Shown: positions 27,548 through 32,438 of the stretch, in pieces
Numbering within the stretch: the first letter of the stretch is position 1
How the letters are laid out: each line of letters starts with the position of its first letter
DNA from: CAZJBS01 sp964544475
GTDB lineage: Bacteria; CLD3; SB21
Direction of reading: 5' to 3'
Assembly: GCA_964544475.1 (NCBI GenBank)
Contig: CAZJBS010000032.1
Coordinates: 1 to 32,438, forward strand
Length of the DNA: 32,438 nt
Made by a program: the position numbers and the translations under genes
Notes under the pieces: generated by a model
Told to the model about the DNA's origin: nothing
The model's input: the letters and a program-made list of their open reading frames with translations, nothing else
The model's database searches: none

Positions 27548-29005
27548 TCAGTATTCCCATAGGATCCTGCACACGCGGTCTTCCAGTTGTTTGACGGTTT
27601 CGTAATAATCTTTTGGAAAGTCATTCGTGAGAATGGCGAACGCGATCACGCCGTGTTGCCGGCTCTCAATGTACCCGCACAGACCGCTGATGCCCCACAA
27701 ATAGCCGATTTTGAGCCGGCTCTGACCGACGGGGCCGCCATGTTTTTTGAAACGCTTCCGTTCCGAACCGTCGATGCCGCCGATGCTCATGGACGACAAG
27801 AATTCGGGTCCGATCCGGAAGTCCCCGTACATGTGTTCAAGAAGGCGCACCAGGGCCCGCGGCGTCATCTGGTTGGCGGCATCCAGTCCCGATCCGTCGG
27901 TGATCACAAAGTCTTTCTGCGACAGGCCCAGCGTATCGATGAACCGCCGCAACACCCGTACGCCCTTCTCATCCGTTCCGGGTTCACCGAATTCCTCCGC
28001 CCCCATGATCATGACCAGTTGCGTGGCCACGAAGTTATTGCTCCACTTGTTGACGCCGTCGATGATGGTGGATAATTTGTAGGAATTAATTTCGTGGCAC
28101 TTCACGGCCGTCGGAGGCGTCGCGCCTTTGACCGTCTTTCCTTTGATCGCAATGCCCATGAGTTCCAGCGCCTGCCGGATGGCCAGCCCCGTGAATAGGG
28201 TTGGATCGTCCACGCGCTTGGAGAGCGACATTTCCTCTTCATCAAGACCGATGGCGCCGCTGACAAAAACATTCATGTGGTCGCCGGCATACGTGGCATA
28301 CGATGACTGGTGATCCACACTCACGCCGCTGCCGCTGTCGCCGGTCACAACCCGGTTGGTCACGGTGATGCCGTCCAGATCCGGCTCGACAAAAACGACC
28401 GCCGAATCGCCGGCCCTTCGCCCGGGTCGTACAAACACCGTCACACAATTGAAATTGTAACTCAAGGCGCCGCCTTTGGCGGAATAGGCCCGGTCGTTCG
28501 TTTCGGTATTCGGCGTGTCTTTCAGGTATGAGTCATCCAGGATGAGATCGCCGGTAAATTGCCTGAGACCCAGCGCGCGCAGGTGGTAAGCGGCATTGGT
28601 CAGGATTTCCGTCACCAGAAACGGATCGCCATAACCCTTGACGTACAGATGGCCGTTCACGATGCCGCCGGACATGACGGAATCCGTCAGCAGCACGGTT
28701 TTGAAATAGTGGTTGTTGCCCCATCGATGGAGCGCGGCCGCCGTGGTGAGCAGTTTCATGCAGGACGCCGTAGAGAAAAGCCTGTCGGCGTTCCTCTCCC
28801 AGACCGGCGCGCTCGTGGCAGCGACGCTGGCGCAAAAACCGGACGTCTTCAGAAGTTTGTTGGAAAACACATCCTCAAGCCGGCGGCGGACCGAATCCGC
28901 GCCGGAAGGCCTGTTCTGGGCGGCAACGGCGGAAAAGGCCAGGAACGCACCAAGCGCCGTTCCGAAAGCCGTCATTCGAAAAAGAAGATGCAACGCGGTG
29001 ATCAC
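27548..29005 (-). CDS. PBP4-type D-alanyl-D-alanine carboxypeptidase (S13) with altered KTG motif
   Basis: A 485-residue penicillin-binding protein of the DacB/PBP4 family, expected in the periplasm where it trims peptidoglycan cross-links. A signal segment (about residues 9-29, ending AVAAQ) precedes the enzyme. The active site has SxxK as S81-C-M-K84 and SxN as S322-N-N324. The third motif, normally KTG, reads KIG at residues 432-434 (RLKIGYLWGISGLCGYI), so Thr is replaced by Ile. The middle insertion (GDPFLVTEIL, LDDSYLKDTPNT) is typical of the family. The GTG at 29005 has AAGGG upstream; an ATG at 28975 would also leave a signal peptide. It follows the cupin gene by 30 bp. Confidence 0.9.
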   Translation of the reverse strand: MITALHLLFRMTAFGTALGAFLAFSAVAAQNRPSGADSVRRRLEDVFSNKLLKTSGFCASVAATSAPVWERNADRLFSTASCMKLLTTAAALHRWGNNHYFKTVLLTDSVMSGGIVNGHLYVKGYGDPFLVTEILTNAAYHLRALGLRQFTGDLILDDSYLKDTPNTETNDRAYSAKGGALSYNFNCVTVFVRPGRRAGDSAVVFVEPDLDGITVTNRVVTGDSGSGVSVDHQSSYATYAGDHMNVFVSGAIGLDEEEMSLSKRVDDPTLFTGLAIRQALELMGIAIKGKTVKGATPPTAVKCHEINSYKLSTIIDGVNKWSNNFVATQLVMIMGAEEFGEPGTDEKGVRVLRRFIDTLGLSQKDFVITDGSGLDAANQMTPRALVRLLEHMYGDFRIGPEFLSSMSIGGIDGSERKRFKKHGGPVGQSRLKIGYLWGISGLCGYIESRQHGVIAFAILTNDFPKDYYETVKQLEDRVCRILWEY

Positions 29006-29035
29006 GGCTGGCCCTTGTTCACAACACCCTTCGAC

Positions 29036-29509
29036 TCAATCCAGCTTGAAGATGGAATTCGGATCGTCTTCATGACGAATTTCGTCGACCGGTTCCTTCT
29101 TGCCCTTTCCGGCAAACAGACGATTGGGGGAATTGACAACCATACCGTGCCTCGCGCCGACGTTGCGGTAGGCGTGCGCCACACCGGGAGGTATCAGAAC
29201 GGATTTCGGATGATCCTCGCCGGCAAACAGGACCATACGGTTCATGAAGGTCGGCGAATCCTTGCGGTTGTCCCAAAGGTAAACCTTGAAATTCGACGGA
29301 CCGATGAACGCAAACAAATCCGCCTGTTCCTTGTGTTCGTGAGGTCCGCGCGCCACGTCCGGATTGGACATGGAGATATAGGTCATGACCGGAAAATACT
29401 CCTGTGTCAACTCATCATGCCGGAAGGTTTCGGTCAACCATCCCCGATCGTCGACAAATTTCTTCAGGTCCTTGACGACCACGCCTTCAATGGGGCCTTT
29501 TTTGAACAT
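29036..29509 (-). CDS. Cupin-fold dTDP-4-dehydrorhamnose 3,5-epimerase-like protein
   Basis: A 157-residue cupin. The sequence matches RmlC relatives: FVDDRGWLTETFR, MSNPDVARGPHEHKEQADLF, FKVYLWDNRKDSPTF and SVLIPPGVAHAYRN, with the conserved His of the HEH segment. RmlC enzymes epimerise C3 and C5 of dTDP-4-keto-6-deoxyglucose for L-rhamnose, but typical RmlC is about 180 residues and usually sits beside rmlA, rmlB and rmlD, which are absent here. It may act on another NDP-sugar. The ATG at 29509 has AAAGG 4 nt upstream. A 92 bp gap separates it from divIC upstream. Confidence 0.85.
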   Translation of the reverse strand: MFKKGPIEGVVVKDLKKFVDDRGWLTETFRHDELTQEYFPVMTYISMSNPDVARGPHEHKEQADLFAFIGPSNFKVYLWDNRKDSPTFMNRMVLFAGEDHPKSVLIPPGVAHAYRNVGARHGMVVNSPNRLFAGKGKKEPVDEIRHEDDPNSIFKLD

Positions 29510-29601
29510 GGTGCCTTTGGGTTGGTGATACGATTTGGTTTCTTACGTCATCATTGTCGCCGTTTTTGTTTTCCTGCGACTTTGTGTTTCTGCGGCTCAG
29601 G

Positions 29602-29976
29602 CTATTCCTTCTTTTCTTCCTTTTTTGGAATGACCTGGTACACCTGCTCACCTTCGCGGACCATGCTGTATTTCTCGCGGGCCACTTTTTCGATATAGAT
29701 CAGGTCGTTTTTCAGCCGTTCCCGGTCGCGAATCAGTTCTTCCTGTTCGAGTTTCAACCGTGCGATCTCCTGTTCAAGTTCGCGCTTTTCCCGGTTGATC
29801 TTGTAAATCTGATAGAAGCCATAATTGCCGGTGATCAGCGTCAGCACAGCGATACCAATCACCGACCAAATCACGATGCGGCGGCGTTTTCTTTTGACGA
29901 CGTCCCTATTGACAGGCTGTTCAATGTCCGGAGTCAGATTTTCCATTTCAATGGCCGCCAAGTATCCATTTTCCAT
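29602..29976 (-). CDS. DivIC/FtsB-family septum-formation protein
   Basis: A 124-residue bitopic membrane protein: basic N-terminal tail (RDVVKRKRRR), one transmembrane helix (about residues 34-50, IVIWSVIGIAVLTLITG) and a coiled coil (KINREKRELEQEIARLKLEQ) leading to IEKVAREKYSMVREGEQVYQVI, the DivIC/FtsB signature. It probably joins the FtsQLB-type complex that activates septal peptidoglycan synthesis. The start lies 13 bp after the enolase stop; a second ATG ten codons later is possible. The C-terminus is a short Lys/Glu tail. Confidence 0.92.
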   Translation of the reverse strand: MENGYLAAIEMENLTPDIEQPVNRDVVKRKRRRIVIWSVIGIAVLTLITGNYGFYQIYKINREKRELEQEIARLKLEQEELIRDRERLKNDLIYIEKVAREKYSMVREGEQVYQVIPKKEEKKE

Positions 29977-29989
29977 TCTTCATTTATTT

Positions 29990-31273
29990 TCAGCCTGCCC
30001 GAAACGCCTTCTTCCCCAGATACACCGCCCGATCTCCCAGCATCTCTTCGATACGCAATAATTGATTGTATTTTGCAATACGATCGGTGCGCGACGCGGA
30101 ACCCGTCTTGATCTGTCCGCAATTCAGCGCGACCGCAATGTCGGCGATTGTCGTGTCCTCCGTCTCGCCGGAGCGGTGGCTGATCACCGTCGTGTATCCG
30201 GCACGATGGGCCATTTGCACCGCGTCGATCGTCTCCGACAACGTGCCGATCTGATTCACCTTGACCAGGATGGAATTCGCCACGCCTTTTTCGATGCCTT
30301 TCGACAGGAACTTCGGATTCGTCACAAAGATATCGTCGCCGACAAGTTGGATTTTGCCGCCCAGGGCGTCCGTCATGGTTTTCCATCCCTCCCAGTCGTT
30401 TTCCGCCATGCCGTCTTCGATGGAGACAATCGGATACTGCCGCACCCAGTTCTCGAAGAACTTGACCATCTGGTCCGGCGACAGCTTGCGTTTGTCCGAT
30501 TTCTTGAACACGTACTTCCCTTCCTGGAAATACTCGCTGGACGCCGGATCCAGGGCGATCATTACGTCTTTGCCGGCCTTGTAACCGGCCTTCTGAATGG
30601 CCTCCAGAATGACTTCGATGGCCTCGTCATTGGATTTCAGATTCGGCGCAAAACCGCCTTCGTCGCCGACGGCCGTGTTGTATTTCCTGCTTTTCAAAAC
30701 CGCCTTGAGATGATGGAACACTTCCACGCCCATGCGAAGACCTTCCGAAAAACTTTTCGCACCGGCCGGCATGACCATGAATTCCTGGAAATCCACATTA
30801 TTGTCCGCATGGGCGCCGCCGTTGAGGATATTCATCATCGGCACAGGAATGGTATTGGCCTGTACACCGCCGAGGTATTGAAATACGGGAACGCCGACTT
30901 CCATGGCCATCGCGCGCGCCGTGGCGAGACTCACGCCAAGAATGGCGTTGGCGCCGAGTTTGGCTTTGTTCGGAGTGCCGTCGAGGGCGATCAGCGTCTG
31001 GTCCACTTCATACTGGTTGTCCGCGTTCATGTGGGCCAGTTTTTTCGCCATGATGGTATTGACGTTCTTGACCGCGGTCAACACGCCTTTGCCCATGTAA
31101 CGGGTTTTGTCGCCGTCGCGCAATTCGACCGCCTCATGTTCGCCGGTCGACGCGCCGCTCGGCACGATGGCCCGCCCGGTGGCGCCGCTGTCCAGCGTGA
31201 CTTCCACTTCGATCGTGGGATTTCCACGCGAATCCAGGACTTCACGTCCGTAAATCTGGTGAATGTGACTCAT
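29990..31273 (-). CDS. eno: Enolase
   Basis: Enolase interconverts 2-phosphoglycerate and phosphoenolpyruvate. The 427-residue product has the family length. Landmarks are REVLDSRGNPTIEVEV, PSGASTGEHEAVELRDGD, KAKLGANAILGVSLA, GDEGGFAPNL, SIEDGMAENDWEGW and the signature VKVNQIGTLSET followed by SHRSGETEDTTIADIAV. The start at 31273 has AGGAG 6 nt upstream and matches the family N-terminus; the frame is open 13 codons further but without a better signal. It lies 63 bp downstream of the polyprenyl synthase gene and 13 bp upstream of divIC. Confidence 0.98.
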   Translation of the reverse strand: MSHIHQIYGREVLDSRGNPTIEVEVTLDSGATGRAIVPSGASTGEHEAVELRDGDKTRYMGKGVLTAVKNVNTIMAKKLAHMNADNQYEVDQTLIALDGTPNKAKLGANAILGVSLATARAMAMEVGVPVFQYLGGVQANTIPVPMMNILNGGAHADNNVDFQEFMVMPAGAKSFSEGLRMGVEVFHHLKAVLKSRKYNTAVGDEGGFAPNLKSNDEAIEVILEAIQKAGYKAGKDVMIALDPASSEYFQEGKYVFKKSDKRKLSPDQMVKFFENWVRQYPIVSIEDGMAENDWEGWKTMTDALGGKIQLVGDDIFVTNPKFLSKGIEKGVANSILVKVNQIGTLSETIDAVQMAHRAGYTTVISHRSGETEDTTIADIAVALNCGQIKTGSASRTDRIAKYNQLLRIEEMLGDRAVYLGKKAFRAG

Positions 31274-31336
31274 ACGTTTCTCCTGATCAGGTCCAAGTGA
31301 TTTCAAAACCACGTTTTCCGGAGCGGTCTGGCCGCC

Positions 31337-32311
31337 CTATTTTGATCTCTCCGCGTTATACTGCACAAAACCCATCAACCCGTCCTTCGACGGGGAATCC
31401 TTGAAGCGTTCCAGGCTGTTGATTGCTTCATCCGAAAAATCTTTCAGCCGTTTTTTCGCGTAGTCGAGTCCGCCATACCGGTCGGTGAAGGCGATGATTT
31501 CCCTGACATCCGGCCGCGAGGCGCCGTTCTTGATCAGCTTCAGAATATGTTTCGCCTCGCCGCGCGTGGCCCGGCTCAGCGCATGAATCAACGGCAGGGT
31601 TATTTTCTGTTCTTTCAGGTCGCGGCCTTTGGTTTTGCCGATGATGGTTTGTTCGCCTTCGAAATCGAAGAGGTCGTCTTTGATCTGGAAGGCGATCCCG
31701 ATCGCTTCGCCGAATTCACGCAGCGCCCGCCGGTCGTCCTCGTTTTCCGTCGTGGTGATGCCGCCGAGTTCGCAGGCCGCCGCGATCAGCGCGCCCGTTT
31801 TGTCGGAGACCACTTTGAAATACGTTTCCTCGTCGATATCGAGCCGGCGGCTTTTGTCCAGTTGCAGTAATTCGCCCTGGCTCGCGCGTTTGGTCGCCAT
31901 GGACAGCAGCATCATCGCGTCGAAGCTCCGGATGTCAACGATGCTGATCAGCGCATTGGCGAGCAGGTAGTCGCCCATCAGGACGGCCATTTTGTTTTTG
32001 AAGATGGCATTGATGGACGGCAGGCTGCGCCGCATGTCCGCCTCGTCGACGACGTCGTCGTGCACCAGCGTGGCGGTATGGATCAACTCGATCGTGATCG
32101 CCGCCCGATAACTGCGTTCGGTGACCTCCCCGCCGCAGACTTTGCTGCACAGAAGGACGAGCATCGGGCGGAGGTTTTTGCCGCGGGAGGACACGACATA
32201 CCGCGCAATCGTATCGACAATCCTGATGTTCGACGTGAGCTGTTCTTTGAACTTGCCCTTGAAGACTTCGATTTCGTTTTCGATGGGCCTGAAAACGTCC
32301 TGTACCGTCAT
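31337..32311 (-). CDS. Long-chain polyprenyl diphosphate synthase
   Basis: A 324-residue trans-prenyltransferase that extends allylic diphosphates with isopentenyl diphosphate. The first Asp-rich motif is D85-D-V-V-D89 (TLVHDDVVDEADMRR), the second is D212-D-L-F-D216 (FQIKDDLFDFEGE), and GKNLRPMLVLL and KTKGRDLKEQKITLPLIHAL are conserved. Residues just before the first motif are small (T, A), lacking the bulky aromatic that stops short chains, so a C35-C50 product for quinone side chains is likely. The ATG at 32311 follows AGGATTGGA; a TTG at 32335 is a weaker alternative. Its promoter is visible at 32350-32378, making it the first gene of the - strand run with eno downstream. Confidence 0.93.
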   Translation of the reverse strand: MTVQDVFRPIENEIEVFKGKFKEQLTSNIRIVDTIARYVVSSRGKNLRPMLVLLCSKVCGGEVTERSYRAAITIELIHTATLVHDDVVDEADMRRSLPSINAIFKNKMAVLMGDYLLANALISIVDIRSFDAMMLLSMATKRASQGELLQLDKSRRLDIDEETYFKVVSDKTGALIAAACELGGITTTENEDDRRALREFGEAIGIAFQIKDDLFDFEGEQTIIGKTKGRDLKEQKITLPLIHALSRATRGEAKHILKLIKNGASRPDVREIIAFTDRYGGLDYAKKRLKDFSDEAINSLERFKDSPSKDGLMGFVQYNAERSK

Positions 32312-32349
32312 TCCAATCCTGGATGGAGAAATCAAGAATTCGCTGGCCC

Positions 32350-32378
32350 AATGTAGCGGAATGTGACGTGTAAATCAA
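32350..32378 (-). promoter_or_regulatory. Sigma-70-type promoter for the polyprenyl synthase-eno run
   Basis: On the - strand TTGATT (32378-32373) and TACATT (32355-32350) are 17 bp apart, predicting a start about 32 bp before the ATG at 32311. The remaining bases to the right edge show no gene start. Confidence 0.5.
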
Positions 32379-32438
32379 GGCGGAGAATGGAAGCTTCGCT
32401 CGGTCGGCGATGCCTTTGTGATGTCACACCCGCGAAAG

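Noticed and set aside
30062..31300. Antisense frame of 412 codons opposite enolase
   Set aside because: Shadow of a highly conserved enzyme gene.

Overview
This 32.4 kb window is a dense, mid-to-high GC piece of chromosome from a Gram-negative bacterium. Outer-membrane biogenesis genes (an LptE-like lipoprotein, a predicted outer-membrane barrel, lipoproteins), GcvP as one fused chain, an enolase-DivIC pair and a receiver-less sigma-54 activator beside lptE suggest a lineage in or near the FCB group (Chlorobi/Ignavibacteria or a related candidate phylum). That placement is inference; no rRNA or marker phylogeny is available here. The five promoters I can read are ordinary sigma-70 type (TTGnnn, 17 bp, TAnnnT) rather than the Bacteroidetes -33/-7 type, which argues mildly against Bacteroidetes proper. 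I see no tRNA, rRNA, CRISPR array, transposase or prophage. No gene-free stretch exceeds 300 bp; the longest are 978-1190 and 23456-23663, both promoter regions.

Left half, mostly + strand. A left-truncated DUF4388 (PATAN-type) gene runs leftward from 977. Divergent from it, a run of tightly spaced genes goes rightward: guanylate kinase, a PspF-like sigma-54 activator, an LptE-like lipoprotein, a membrane family-2 glycosyltransferase, a TPR protein with a long acidic middle, GcvH, a hybrid histidine kinase with two receivers, a receiver-GGDEF protein with both signatures degraded, full-length GcvP and a divergent GroES-like protein. Then come 6-phosphogluconate dehydrogenase (short form), a Tat-exported NAPE-PLD-like metallo-hydrolase, glycogen phosphorylase, and an RsbU/SpoIIE phosphatase carrying a DksA-like cysteine cluster. 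A clean bidirectional terminator at about 19.9 kb closes this half.

Middle. A lipoprotein of unknown function (-) and an EamA transporter (+) diverge from a shared 148 bp region. After the transporter sits a compact, AT-richer two-gene type II restriction-modification unit: a BglII-family endonuclease overlapping an MT-A70 adenine methyltransferase. It ends at a second bidirectional terminator and looks like a horizontally acquired insert.

Right half, all - strand, reading from right to left: long-chain polyprenyl diphosphate synthase, enolase, DivIC/FtsB, an RmlC-like cupin epimerase, a PBP4-type D,D-carboxypeptidase, YraN, a predicted outer-membrane protein, PdxT, an MFS transporter and Dps. 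The pdxT reading frame begins inside a GC-rich palindromic repeat that has become its N-terminal coding sequence.

The observations most worth following are the two-component genes sandwiched between gcvH and gcvP, the double degeneration of the receiver-GGDEF protein, the DksA-like finger on the PP2C phosphatase, the BglII/MT-A70 pairing, and the repeat at the start of pdxT.
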